A stretch of 64,000 bases of DNA, from NCBI RefSeq assembly GCF_001424425.1, contig NZ_LMPT01000022.1, positions 264,858 through 328,857 on the forward strand, given 5' to 3'. Positions 18,349-27,448 of the stretch are shown here, piece by piece (within the stretch, counting starts at the first letter, position 1; each line of letters starts with the position of its first letter). The notes beneath the pieces were generated by a model that made no database searches, was not told the origin of the DNA, and saw nothing but the letters and a program-made list of their open reading frames with translations. This DNA is from Acidovorax sp. Leaf191. GTDB taxonomy: Bacteria > Pseudomonadota > Gammaproteobacteria > Burkholderiales > Burkholderiaceae_C. The position numbers and the translations under genes were made by a program.

Positions 18349-19170
18349 CTACAACGACGCTCTCGCTGCATCGTGAAGAACTTTCGCGATCAGATCGAGC
18401 AACGCTGGCGACAGCTCCTTCGCCACCTCATCCATGGGCTCTGCAGTCGATAGGCTCACGTTAATCACGTACTGAGCGCCCGCCACCTCCAGCGGAGCGG
18501 CCAGCGCAACAACTTCGGGCTGCCACGATGCCGCGCAGTAGCCCTTCTCGGCGACATCAACCCGTGCCTGTTCAATGGCTGCCTTCAGCGTTGGCCAGGC
18601 CTCTGCACGCCGGCTGCGGAAGACATGCATCAGCGCATTGCGTCGAAGCTCCGGAGCGACGGCCAAATAGGCACGCCCGAGCGATGTCAGCTCCATGGGC
18701 ACGCGCTGACCCGACACCACATGGCGCAGCGCTGCCCGCCGGGCGTAGCGGATGGATTCCAGGTACACCATCTCGTCGCGGTCGGGTGCGGCCAGGCCGA
18801 CGTTGATGCGCCGCCCTTCTGCCAGAGCCCGCATCCTCGGAGCCGCAACCGCCAGAACGCGAGAGCCCGATCGCATGGCGTGCCCCAGGCTCAGCACAGC
18901 AGGGGCCAATCGATAGGCCCGGCTCGGCGCATCCAGCTGCAGCATGCCCGTGCCCACAAGAGTCTGGGTCAACCGGCTGACCGTGGACTTGGACAGGCCC
19001 GTACGTTCCGCCAGGTCGCCATTGCCCAGCAGCTCGGAGCCTTGCCTGAAGGCTCGCAACAGCTCGATGCCTCGCTCAAGGGAACGATTGGCCGGCGACA
19101 TCCCTGGCTTGTCGTCGGCGATCCCGTTTCTTCGTACTTCCACAAGGCTTCTCCATTGGCTGGCAACCAT
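18349..19170 (-). CDS. IclR-family transcriptional regulator
   Basis: 273 residues from ATG 19170 (GGA about 7 nt upstream); ATG 19101 is an alternative giving 250. The N-terminal winged helix (SLERGIELLRAF, then TGLSKSTVSRLTQTLVGTG) and C-terminal ligand domain (EMVYLESIRY, MELTSLGRAYLA) are complete. It is divergent from the catabolic operon that begins at 19303 and most likely controls it in response to the substrate or a CoA intermediate. A palindrome at 19176-19190 lies just before its start. Confidence 0.9.
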   Translation of the reverse strand: MVASQWRSLVEVRRNGIADDKPGMSPANRSLERGIELLRAFRQGSELLGNGDLAERTGLSKSTVSRLTQTLVGTGMLQLDAPSRAYRLAPAVLSLGHAMRSGSRVLAVAAPRMRALAEGRRINVGLAAPDRDEMVYLESIRYARRAALRHVVSGQRVPMELTSLGRAYLAVAPELRRNALMHVFRSRRAEAWPTLKAAIEQARVDVAEKGYCAASWQPEVVALAAPLEVAGAQYVINVSLSTAEPMDEVAKELSPALLDLIAKVLHDAARASL

Positions 19171-19175
19171 TTTAG

Positions 19176-19190
19176 TTCCACTCTGTGGAA
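19176..19190. promoter_or_regulatory. Probable IclR operator
   Basis: TTCCAC-TCT-GTGGAA, a perfect inverted repeat with a 3 bp spacer, lies between the divergent iclR-type gene and the catabolic operon. Its size and symmetry fit an IclR dimer site. The right half overlaps the iclR ribosome site, which would allow autorepression. Confidence 0.55.
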
Positions 19191-19302
19191 TTGGCAGGGT
19201 TACTTTTCCGGCCTGCTTTCCTAAGCTACGGGCACGGTGCTCGAACGCCGACGCCGCAACCTGCCAAGGCCCTGCTGCCATGACTACTACGGAGACAAAT
19301 AC

Positions 19303-20286
19303 ATGCGCCCATTGAACTTCCGCCTCTTGCGATCCTGCACCAAGCCCCTGCTCATCAGCACCTTGCTTTTGGCAGGCGCGGCATTCGCCAACACATTTCC
19401 GCAAAAGGCCGTGCGCATCGTGGTGCCGTTTTCGCCTGGAGGCGGCACGGACCTGATCGCGCGCACGCTGGGCCAGGAGATGTCCAAAGACCTCGGTCAG
19501 CCGGTCATCATCGAAAACAAGCCCGGCGCGGGCACGGTCATCGGCACTGACGCCGTGGCGAAGGCCGCGCCTGACGGATACACGCTGGTCATGGCGAGCT
19601 TCGCGCATGCCGTCAACCCCAGCCTGCAGCCCAAGCTGCCTTTCGCCAACGACAAGGCGTTTGCGCCGGTCATTCTGGTCGGCCGCGGCCCTAACGTTCT
19701 GGTGGTGCGGCCTGCGAGCCCGTTCAAGACGGTGCAGGACATTCTGGCCGCTGCCAAGGCCAGCCCGGGCAAGCTGACCTACGCCTCGCAAGGTGCGGGC
19801 ACGTCGGCCCATCTGGCCGGTGAAATGTTCGACAACCTGGCCAACGTGAAGACCGTGCACATCCCTTACCGGGGCGCGGGTCCTGCAATGACCGATTTGA
19901 TGGGGGGGCAGGTCGACATCTTCTTCGGTACGGCTGCCGCCGTCGCTCCTTTCGTGGAACGTGGCCAACTGCGTGCCATCGCTGTGACCAGCGCCCAGCC
20001 CTCCCCTGCTTTCAAGGGCATTCCCATCATTGCAGAGAGCGTTCCGGGCTACGCGGTGGAAAGCTGGTACGGCCTGTACGCACCTGCAGGCACGTCCAAA
20101 GACGTCATTGCCCGCCTGAACGCCGCTGCGCGCAAGGCGGCCCGCGCGCCGGACTTCACGCGCAAGGTCGAGCAAGAGGGCCTTGCCGTGAGCGCTGGCG
20201 ATCCTGCTGAACTCGACACCTACGTGCGTGGCGAAGAAGCACGCTGGGCTCGCATCGTCAAAGAAAACGGCATCAAAGCCGACTGA
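19303..20286 (+). CDS. Bug-family (TctC) extracytoplasmic solute-binding protein
   Basis: 327 residues. The signal peptide ends at GAAFA and is followed by FPQKAVRIVVPFSPGGGTD, the Bug-family start that forms the carboxylate-binding loop. A second binding segment is DAVAKAAPDGYTLVMAS. It captures an organic acid in the periplasm. No TctA/TctB membrane partners are in the window, so it must work with a distant permease or as a sensor. ATG 19303 has GGAGA 8 nt upstream. It is first in the operon. Confidence 0.92.
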   Translation: MRPLNFRLLRSCTKPLLISTLLLAGAAFANTFPQKAVRIVVPFSPGGGTDLIARTLGQEMSKDLGQPVIIENKPGAGTVIGTDAVAKAAPDGYTLVMASFAHAVNPSLQPKLPFANDKAFAPVILVGRGPNVLVVRPASPFKTVQDILAAAKASPGKLTYASQGAGTSAHLAGEMFDNLANVKTVHIPYRGAGPAMTDLMGGQVDIFFGTAAAVAPFVERGQLRAIAVTSAQPSPAFKGIPIIAESVPGYAVESWYGLYAPAGTSKDVIARLNAAARKAARAPDFTRKVEQEGLAVSAGDPAELDTYVRGEEARWARIVKENGIKAD

Positions 20287-20310
20287 TCACCACATCGAGG
20301 AGAACTGCCA

Positions 20311-21123
20311 ATGAGCTTCGCTCTGATCCACCTGGAGGTCGCCGACGGCATCGCGACCATCACCCTCAACCGCCCCGACAAGCGCAACGCCATGAGCGAT
20401 GCCATGCGCAGCGAGTTCATCGAAGCGCTGGAACTTGTCTCTGCCGACAAGGCCATCAAAGCCGTGGTGCTGACCGGGGCCGGTAAGGGTTTTTGCGCTG
20501 GAGGAGACATCGCCGGCATGGAAAAGCGCATGAACGCACCGGCCGGAGACGTGGGCTTCAACGGCTGGCATCGCCAGCAACGTGTGCATCACACCCAGGC
20601 TTTGCTGCACACCATGCCCAAGCCGGTGATTGCCGCCGTCAACGGCGCGGCATCGGGGCTGGGCGCCGACACCGCGCTGGCTTGCGACTTCATCATCGCG
20701 AGCGAATGGGCCAGTTTCACTTGGTCGTACATCCACCGCGGGATCATTCCAGATGGCGGCGGCATGTACTTCCTGCCACGCCGTGTGGGGCTGCCCAAGG
20801 CGAAAGAACTGATCTTCACAGGTCGGCCGGTCAAGGTGGACGAAGCGCTGGCGCTGGGCATCGTGGATCGCCAGACCTCGGCCGACTCGCTGCTGGCCGA
20901 TGCAAAGGCCTGGGCCGCCGAGTTGAGCCAGGGTTCGGCCACTGCGCTGGCGCTGACCAAGACCATCCTCAACCAGAGCTTCGAGATGTCCGCGCAGCAG
21001 GTCTTTGCTCAGGGCAGCCAAGCCCAGGGTATCTGCTACACGAGCACGGAGCACCGCGAATCGGTGATGGCGTTTCTCGCCAAATCCGCTGTTGCGACAG
21101 CCGCCAAGGATGAAGCACCATGA
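20311..21123 (+). CDS. Crotonase-family enoyl-CoA hydratase/isomerase
   Basis: 270 residues. GKGFCAGGDIAGM forms the first oxyanion hole and NGAASGLGADTALACD the second. The Glu that hydratases carry in the PExxLG segment is Tyr140 here, while GIIPDGGG places Asp148 where PaaG-type and delta3-delta2 enoyl-CoA isomerases have their catalytic Asp. Double-bond isomerisation is therefore more likely than hydration. A GAGGAG ribosome site precedes the ATG. Its stop overlaps the next gene by 4 bp. Confidence 0.85.
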   Translation: MSFALIHLEVADGIATITLNRPDKRNAMSDAMRSEFIEALELVSADKAIKAVVLTGAGKGFCAGGDIAGMEKRMNAPAGDVGFNGWHRQQRVHHTQALLHTMPKPVIAAVNGAASGLGADTALACDFIIASEWASFTWSYIHRGIIPDGGGMYFLPRRVGLPKAKELIFTGRPVKVDEALALGIVDRQTSADSLLADAKAWAAELSQGSATALALTKTILNQSFEMSAQQVFAQGSQAQGICYTSTEHRESVMAFLAKSAVATAAKDEAP

Positions 21124-23204
21124 ACGCTATTTCCCGCTTGCTCAATCCGCGCAGCGTGGCAGTGATCGGCGCTTCGGCCGATGCCAGCAAGACCGCGGGC
21201 CGCCCGGTCTCCTACCTCGTCAAGCATGGCTTCGCGGGCGACATCTACCCGGTGAACCCCAAGGCCGACCGAATCGGCGACCTGCCGTGCTACAGCGACG
21301 TCGCCTCTCTTCCTTCAGTGCCTGACGTGGCCATTGTCTTGCTGGGCGCCGAGCGCGCTCATCTGGCGGTACGAGAGCTGTCTGCCCGCGGCTGCGCGGC
21401 GGCCATCGTATTGGCCAGCGGCTACACCGAGACTGGAGAGGACGGCGCACGCCGCCAACAGCAACTGGTGGAGGCAGCCGGGAGCATGCGCATCCTCGGC
21501 CCCAACACCATCGGCCTCGTGAACCTGACGGACAGCATTGTGCTGTCGGCCACCGGAGCGCTCGAAATGGAGCACTTCCCCGTTGGCGGTATCGGCGTGG
21601 TATCGCAAAGCGGCGGCATCCTGGGCGCGCTGTTGTCGCGCGCTGCGGCCCGGGGTATCGGCCTGTCCAAGCTCATATCCACCAGCAACGAGGTGGATCT
21701 TGAACTCGCGGATTTCATCGACCACCTCGCCGACGACGACGCCACCAAGGTGATCGCGCTGTATGTGGAAACCGTGCGCAATCCCGCCAAGTTCCGCAAC
21801 GCCTGCCTGAAGGCAGCGCGCAACGGAAAACCGGTGGTGGCTTTCAAGATTGGCCGCTCCGAGGCCGGCGCGCAAGCGGCGGTTTCGCACACCGGCGCCC
21901 TGGCCGGGGCCGACCGCATGTACGACGCACTGTTCCAGCAGATCGGGGTGATCCGTGCGCAGACGTTCTCAGACCTGCTGGACATTCCCGCAGCGCTGGC
22001 CACAGGCCGCAAACTGCACGGCAAGCGGGTGGCTATTCTCACCTCCACCGGCGGCGCAGGCACACTGGTATCGGATGACCTCGGCATGGCGGGCTTTGAC
22101 ACGCCCGCACCGGATGCTGCCACCGCGCAGGCGCTGCGCGCCTTGCAAACCGGAGACCACGCGGTGCTGGACCGCAACCCCATCGACGTAACGCTGGCAG
22201 GTCTGAAGCCAGACCTGCTACGCGGTGCCATCAATGTGTTGCTCAAGAGCCCGAGCTATGACGCGCTGACCATCATCGTCGGCTCCTCCAGCCTCGCCAT
22301 GCCCGAGTTGCTGGTGGGAGCCATCCAGGACTGCCTCCCAAACTCTGACAAGCCTGTCATTGCGTACGTCAGCCCGCATGCTCCCGAAGTCGGCGCATTG
22401 CTGACGAAGCGTGGCGTACCGGCATTTGCGGCGGCCGAGAGTTGCACTGCGGCGCTGCAGGCGATGTTCAAGGTGGCGCAGCTCAAGCCGCAGCGCGACG
22501 CCGTCGTTCTCCCCCAGGCCATCGTGGTGGACGATCTGCCCAACGGGTCGCTCGACGAATACCAGGCCAAGCAGCTGTTTACACGCTTCGGCATACCCTG
22601 CGCGGGAGAGCGCATCGTGGCAACGCCAGCCGAAGCACAGGTTGCGGCACGCGAAATGGGTGGCCGCGTGGTGCTGAAGATTCTCTCCGCCGAGATCACC
22701 CACAAGAGCGATGTGGGTGGCGTGGCAGTAAACCTGACGGCCGACACGGTGGGCGAGCGCATGTCTGCCATGGCAGCCGAAGTGCAGACCAAGGCCGGCG
22801 TGCGGCCCGATCGCTTCCTCGTCCAGGAAATGGTCGGCGGCGGAACCGAACTGATCCTGGGCATGCACCGGGACTCTCTGGGCACAGCCATCCTGCTGGG
22901 TATGGGGGGCGTGACAGCGGAACTCTTCAAAGACACGGCCATGCGGCTGCTGCCACCGGGCAGTGGTCTATCGCGGGACGAGGCCCTGTCGATGGCGCAG
23001 CAACTCAAGACCTGGCCTCTGCTGGACGGCTTTCGCGGCAGGCCCAAAGCCGATGTGGATGCACTCGTATCAGCCATGGTGGCCTTCTCTCTGATGGCGG
23101 CGCAATTGGGCGACCGGCTGCTGGAAGCGGAGATCAACCCGGTGTTCGTACTGCCGCAAGGCCAAGGTGTACGGGCAGCCGACGGTGTCGTGGTGCTGGC
23201 CTGA
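21120..23204 (+). CDS. Acetate-CoA ligase (ADP-forming) family acyl-CoA synthetase
   Basis: 694 residues with the fused alpha-beta layout. It has a CoA-binding Rossmann domain (1-130, SVAVIGASAD), succinyl-CoA ligase-like domains (150-460) with the phospho-His region VSHTGALAG (His257), and a C-terminal ATP-grasp domain (about 480-694, VLKILSAEITHKSDVGGV). It would activate the substrate acid to its CoA thioester at the cost of one ATP to ADP. The family includes acetyl-, feruloyl- and other acyl-CoA synthetases, so the acid is open. It is coupled to both neighbours by stop/start overlaps. Confidence 0.88.
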   Translation: MNAISRLLNPRSVAVIGASADASKTAGRPVSYLVKHGFAGDIYPVNPKADRIGDLPCYSDVASLPSVPDVAIVLLGAERAHLAVRELSARGCAAAIVLASGYTETGEDGARRQQQLVEAAGSMRILGPNTIGLVNLTDSIVLSATGALEMEHFPVGGIGVVSQSGGILGALLSRAAARGIGLSKLISTSNEVDLELADFIDHLADDDATKVIALYVETVRNPAKFRNACLKAARNGKPVVAFKIGRSEAGAQAAVSHTGALAGADRMYDALFQQIGVIRAQTFSDLLDIPAALATGRKLHGKRVAILTSTGGAGTLVSDDLGMAGFDTPAPDAATAQALRALQTGDHAVLDRNPIDVTLAGLKPDLLRGAINVLLKSPSYDALTIIVGSSSLAMPELLVGAIQDCLPNSDKPVIAYVSPHAPEVGALLTKRGVPAFAAAESCTAALQAMFKVAQLKPQRDAVVLPQAIVVDDLPNGSLDEYQAKQLFTRFGIPCAGERIVATPAEAQVAAREMGGRVVLKILSAEITHKSDVGGVAVNLTADTVGERMSAMAAEVQTKAGVRPDRFLVQEMVGGGTELILGMHRDSLGTAILLGMGGVTAELFKDTAMRLLPPGSGLSRDEALSMAQQLKTWPLLDGFRGRPKADVDALVSAMVAFSLMAAQLGDRLLEAEINPVFVLPQGQGVRAADGVVVLA

Positions 23205-25258
23205 TGAGCGCTTTTTCCACAGCCCAGGTGCGTCTGGAGCGCGACGGTGACGTGGGCGTGATCTGGATCGACAACCCCCCGATCAACGCCGGCTCGGCGG
23301 CCGTACGTGCGGGCCTCATGCGCGCAGTCGCTCAAGTGGCATCCGACGACCATCTGACCGCTGCTGTTTTGATCGGAGCGGGCACTACGTTCATCGCCGG
23401 CTCGGACCTGCGCGAGTTCGGTCAACCGCTGGTCGATCCGCAGCTTCCCGCCGTGATCTCTGCCATCGAAGCCTGTCACAAGCCCTTCGTCGCCGCGCTG
23501 CATGGTGCTGCGCTGGGAGGTGGGTTCGAGCTTGCACTCGGCTGCGACGCTCGCTTGGCGGCACGGGGAACGGTCGTGGGCCTGCCCGAAGTCACGCTCG
23601 GCATCATCCCCGGCGCGGGTGGAACGCAAAGGCTGCCTCGCCTGGTCGGCATACCTCGCGCCATATCGATGATCTGCGCTGGGGAGCGGATCCAAAGCGC
23701 CGCGGCGCTCGACTCTGGACTGGTCGATGCCTTGACCGACGGCGATCTGCTGGAAGCGGCGGTGGCGCTTGCACGAAGCTTGGCGGGCACCAAGCAACGG
23801 CTGCGGGACCGCGTCGTACCGGCGGCTCCACCGCACGCGGTGGCGGACGCTGCGGCCGCGGCCCTGAAGGCAGGCAAAGGACGGCCGGCAGTCATCGCCG
23901 CCATCGCAGCCGTGAAGGCAGCGGCCGAGCCGGACTTCGACGTGGCTCTTGCCAGTGAGCGCGCGGCATTTGAGCAACTTCGGCTGTCGCCAGAGGCTAC
24001 GGCGCTGCGCCATCAGTTTTTCGCAGAACGAGAAAGCGCAAAGCATTCGACACTGGCGCACATCGCCCCCCGCGCCGTGCGCTGCGCAGCGGTCATTGGC
24101 GCCGGCACCATGGGCACAGGCATCGCCATCGCCGTGCTGGATGCAGGCTTCGATGTGTTGCTGCTGGAGCACGATGGCATGGCACTGGAGCGTGGCCGCA
24201 CCCGCATCTCCGACCACTACTCGGGGCGCGTGAAGGCTGGCAAGTTGCCACCCGCGCTCGCACAGGATCGCCAAAGCAGGCTTCGCGCAACGCTGGACTG
24301 GGATGGCCTCTCTGCTGCCGATCTGGTGATCGAGGCAGTATTTGAAAGCCTGGACGTCAAGCGCCAGGTCTTTGCGCGCATCGATGCACTGGCCCGCCCC
24401 GGTGCCGTGCTGGCCAGCAACACGTCCTACCTGGACCTGGATGCCATCGCCCGCGCGACCACCCGGCCTCAGGATGTCATCGGGCTGCACTTCTTCAGTC
24501 CTGCCAACGTGATGCGACTGGTGGAAGTCGTACGGGGAAAGGCCTCGTCGCCAGACGCCTTGGCCACCGGGCTGGCGTTCGCCCGCAAGCTCCGCAAGTT
24601 GCCACTGTTGACAGGCAATGCTTTCGGATTCGTCGGCAATCGGCTTTACGCCGCATATCGGCGCCAGTGTGAGTTCCTGATCGAAGAAGGCGCCTGGCCC
24701 GAACAGGTGGATGCGGCCTTACAAAGCTTTGGCTTTGCGATGGGCCCCTTCGCCGTGGCCGACCTGTCGGGCCTCGACATCGCTTGGCGAATGCGACAAG
24801 CCCAGGCCGCCACACGCGGTCTTGCAGGGCGCTATGTGGACATTGCCGACCGGCTGTGCGAGGCTGGCCGATGGGGTCGCAAGACAGGCGCAGGCTACTA
24901 CCGCTACCCCGACGGCCGAACACCAGAGGTGGACGGTGCCACGCAGGCGCTGATCGCAGCCGCTCGCGCCGACAAGGGCATCGTGGCACGCGCCATCAGC
25001 GACGAAGAGATCCAGCGCCGCGCGTTGTTGGCGCTCGTCAATGAGGCGCTGTTGTTGCTCACCGACGGCATCGCTGCCCATGCCACGGATATCGATGTCG
25101 CGCTGGTCAACGGCTATGGTTTCCCACGCTGGGAAGGCGGGCCGGTGTTCTGGTCGCGGATGCGCGGCCAGGACGCCCTCGCGAAGGATCTCGACATGCT
25201 TGCGGACTGCAGCGGGCCAGGCTTCGTGCGCGGAGACATTCACCAATTATTCCAATGA
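23204..25258 (+). CDS. FadJ/FadB-type enoyl-CoA hydratase and 3-hydroxyacyl-CoA dehydrogenase
   Basis: 684 residues. The crotonase domain (1-190) keeps both catalytic Glu residues (GGGFELALG Glu109, GLPEVTLG Glu129), so it is a true hydratase. Residues from about 295 form the NAD-binding domain (VIGAGTMGTGIA), with the catalytic His segment IGLHFFSPANVM, followed by two C-terminal 3HCDH domains. It converts enoyl-CoA to 3-ketoacyl-CoA in two steps. The ATG overlaps the ligase stop by one base (TGATG). It is shorter than E. coli FadJ mainly at the N-terminus and linker. Confidence 0.92.
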   Translation: MSAFSTAQVRLERDGDVGVIWIDNPPINAGSAAVRAGLMRAVAQVASDDHLTAAVLIGAGTTFIAGSDLREFGQPLVDPQLPAVISAIEACHKPFVAALHGAALGGGFELALGCDARLAARGTVVGLPEVTLGIIPGAGGTQRLPRLVGIPRAISMICAGERIQSAAALDSGLVDALTDGDLLEAAVALARSLAGTKQRLRDRVVPAAPPHAVADAAAAALKAGKGRPAVIAAIAAVKAAAEPDFDVALASERAAFEQLRLSPEATALRHQFFAERESAKHSTLAHIAPRAVRCAAVIGAGTMGTGIAIAVLDAGFDVLLLEHDGMALERGRTRISDHYSGRVKAGKLPPALAQDRQSRLRATLDWDGLSAADLVIEAVFESLDVKRQVFARIDALARPGAVLASNTSYLDLDAIARATTRPQDVIGLHFFSPANVMRLVEVVRGKASSPDALATGLAFARKLRKLPLLTGNAFGFVGNRLYAAYRRQCEFLIEEGAWPEQVDAALQSFGFAMGPFAVADLSGLDIAWRMRQAQAATRGLAGRYVDIADRLCEAGRWGRKTGAGYYRYPDGRTPEVDGATQALIAAARADKGIVARAISDEEIQRRALLALVNEALLLLTDGIAAHATDIDVALVNGYGFPRWEGGPVFWSRMRGQDALAKDLDMLADCSGPGFVRGDIHQLFQ

Positions 25259-25268
25259 GACAGTCCCC

Positions 25269-26474
25269 ATGACCTTTCATGCCTATATCTGCGACGCAGT
25301 TCGCACTTCTTTTGGACGCTACGGCGGCAGCTTGTCGACCATGCGCGCGGACGACCTGGGCGCCGTGCCCTTGCGCGCTTTGATGGCGCGCAATCCGACA
25401 CTCGACTGGGACGCCGTCAACGACATCGTCTACGGCTGTGCCAACCAGGCCGGTGAGGACAACCGAAACGTCGCGCGCATGTCCGCACTGCTGGCCGGCC
25501 TTCCTGTCAGCCTGCCGGGCAGCACCGTGAACCGGCTGTGCGGCTCGGGCCTTGACGCGCTGGGCACGGCGGCGCGCGCCATCAAGTCTGGAGAGGCGCA
25601 CCTGATGCTGGCCGGTGGTGTGGAGAGCATGAGCCGCGCACCCTTTGTGATGGCCAAGGCAGAGGCAGCTTTCTCGCGCGCCGCCCAGATCGAGGACACG
25701 ACGATTGGATGGCGCTTCGTCAATCCACGCATGAGGGTCTTGCACGGTGTGGACAGCATGCCTCTAACGGCAGAGAACGTCGCTGCCGACTTCGGCATCT
25801 CCCGGCTGGACCAGGATCGCATGGCACTGGCGTCTCAACGCAAGGCTGTCGCTGCGCAGCAGCGCGGGTTCTTCGACGCGGAAATCGTGCCGGTCGCGGT
25901 ACCTCAAAAGAAAGGCGACCCCTTTGTCGTGGCGCGCGATGAGCATCCGCGCGAGACCAGCGCGGAGGCACTTGCCAAACTGAAAGGGGTTGTGCGTGCG
26001 GACGGCACCGTCACGGCGGGCAACGCATCTGGTGTCAATGACGGCGCCTGTGCTCTGCTGCTGGCCAGTGAAGACGGCGCTGCGCGGCATGGCCTCAGCC
26101 CACGCGCCCGCGTGGTGGCGATAGCCACGGCCGGCGTGCCTCCCCGGATCATGGGCATGGGCCCCGCACCTGCCACGCGCAAGGTCTTGGAGCTGGCCGG
26201 TTTGACGCTGGCGAAGATGGATGTGATCGAGCTCAACGAAGCATTTGCGGCGCAGGGCCTGGCCGTGCTGCGCGATCTCGGTCTGGACGATGACGACCCT
26301 CGCGTCAATCCCAATGGCGGAGCCATCGCCTTGGGCCATCCGCTGGGTGCATCCGGGGCGCGGCTTGCCACCACGGCGGTGAACCAGCTGCACGCCAGTG
26401 GCGGCCGCTATGCCTTGGCCACCATGTGCATCGGCGTCGGCCAGGGCATCGCCGTGGTACTGGAGCGCGTATGA
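25269..26474 (+). CDS. Acetyl-CoA C-acyltransferase (thiolase, PcaF-like)
   Basis: 401 residues, the size of beta-ketoadipyl-CoA thiolases. The nucleophile Cys91 lies in NRLCGSGLDAL. Downstream are NEAFAAQG, His357 in GHPLGASGAR and the acid/base Cys387 in CIGVGQG. It cleaves the 3-ketoacyl-CoA from the preceding enzyme to acetyl-CoA and a shortened acyl-CoA. It lies 10 bp after the FadJ-like gene, and its stop overlaps the second Bug gene (ATGA). Confidence 0.92.
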   Translation: MTFHAYICDAVRTSFGRYGGSLSTMRADDLGAVPLRALMARNPTLDWDAVNDIVYGCANQAGEDNRNVARMSALLAGLPVSLPGSTVNRLCGSGLDALGTAARAIKSGEAHLMLAGGVESMSRAPFVMAKAEAAFSRAAQIEDTTIGWRFVNPRMRVLHGVDSMPLTAENVAADFGISRLDQDRMALASQRKAVAAQQRGFFDAEIVPVAVPQKKGDPFVVARDEHPRETSAEALAKLKGVVRADGTVTAGNASGVNDGACALLLASEDGAARHGLSPRARVVAIATAGVPPRIMGMGPAPATRKVLELAGLTLAKMDVIELNEAFAAQGLAVLRDLGLDDDDPRVNPNGGAIALGHPLGASGARLATTAVNQLHASGGRYALATMCIGVGQGIAVVLERV

Positions 26475-27448
26475 ACCGCGGCATGGCGAATCGTCGCGCC
26501 CTATTGGCTGGTGCTGCTTGTGCCCTTGTGGCGCCCTGGGTATCAGCGCAAGCGTTCCCCAGCAAACCCCTGCGGCTCATCGTGCCCTTCCCTGCAGGCG
26601 GGGGTACGGACGCCATGGCAAGAGCACTCGGTGACGCGCTGTCTCGCGACCTGGGCCAGTCCGTGATCGTCGACAACAGGTCCGGCGCGGGCACCGTGAT
26701 CGGCAACGACGCTTTGGCCAAGAGTGCGCCAGATGGGCACAGCTTGCTGCTCAATACCAGTGCGATCGCCATCGTGCCCAGCCTTCACCCCAAACTGCCC
26801 TACCCTGCGGACACGGCCTTCGCGCCGGTCATGCTGCTGGGCCGCGCGCCCAACGTAGCGGTCGTGCGCATGGACAGTCCCATGAAGTCCGCCGCAGACT
26901 TCATCGCGCAGGCCCGAGCCCATCCGGGAAAGATGGCCTATGGCTCGGCCGGCAACGGGACCTCCACACACCTGGCGGCAGAACTGCTCAAAAGCACGGC
27001 CAAACTGTTCGTCACCCATGTGCCGTACCGTGGCGCGGCACCGGTCATCAACGATGTGGTGGCCGGACAGATCGACCTGGCTTTCGGCACCCTGCCCAGC
27101 GTGGCCCCGATGCTCACCAGCGGCAAGTTGCGGGCGTTGGCAGTCACAAGTGCCAAGCGCTCCCCACTGCTTCCGGATGTGCCCACCTTTGCCGAGTCGG
27201 GTGTGACCGGCTACGAAGCAGATGCCTGGTACGGGGTGTTCGTGCCGGGCGCAACGCCTGCAGGTATCGTTGATCAACTGTATGCCGCCGTCCAGCGTGC
27301 GGCCCAGACCGATTCATTCCAGCGCCGTGCTGCGGCGGAGGGCCTGGTGCTGACCATGGACCGCCCCCAGGAGACTGCCCGCATCGTGCGTGCCGAAGAG
27401 TCCAAGTGGCGGCGTGTAATCCAGGCCCAATCCATCAAAATCGAATGA
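26471..27448 (+). CDS. Second Bug-family solute-binding protein
   Basis: 325 residues. The signal peptide (RRALLAGAACALVAPWVSAQA, with a twin Arg, possibly Tat-exported) is followed by FPSKPLRLIVPFPAGGGTD, the Bug binding loop, and DALAKSAPDGHSLLLN. It is a paralogue of the protein at 19303, with the same motifs in the same order, but divergent overall. Two receptors in one operon suggest two related substrates or two affinities. It overlaps the thiolase and hydrolase genes by 4 bp at each end. Confidence 0.9.
   Translation: MNRGMANRRALLAGAACALVAPWVSAQAFPSKPLRLIVPFPAGGGTDAMARALGDALSRDLGQSVIVDNRSGAGTVIGNDALAKSAPDGHSLLLNTSAIAIVPSLHPKLPYPADTAFAPVMLLGRAPNVAVVRMDSPMKSAADFIAQARAHPGKMAYGSAGNGTSTHLAAELLKSTAKLFVTHVPYRGAAPVINDVVAGQIDLAFGTLPSVAPMLTSGKLRALAVTSAKRSPLLPDVPTFAESGVTGYEADAWYGVFVPGATPAGIVDQLYAAVQRAAQTDSFQRRAAAEGLVLTMDRPQETARIVRAEESKWRRVIQAQSIKIE

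Noticed and set aside
22256-24490. A 744-codon open frame on the minus strand in the catabolic operon
   Set aside because: It lies opposite the acyl-CoA synthetase and FadJ-like genes, which have full catalytic motifs; the reverse frame has none.
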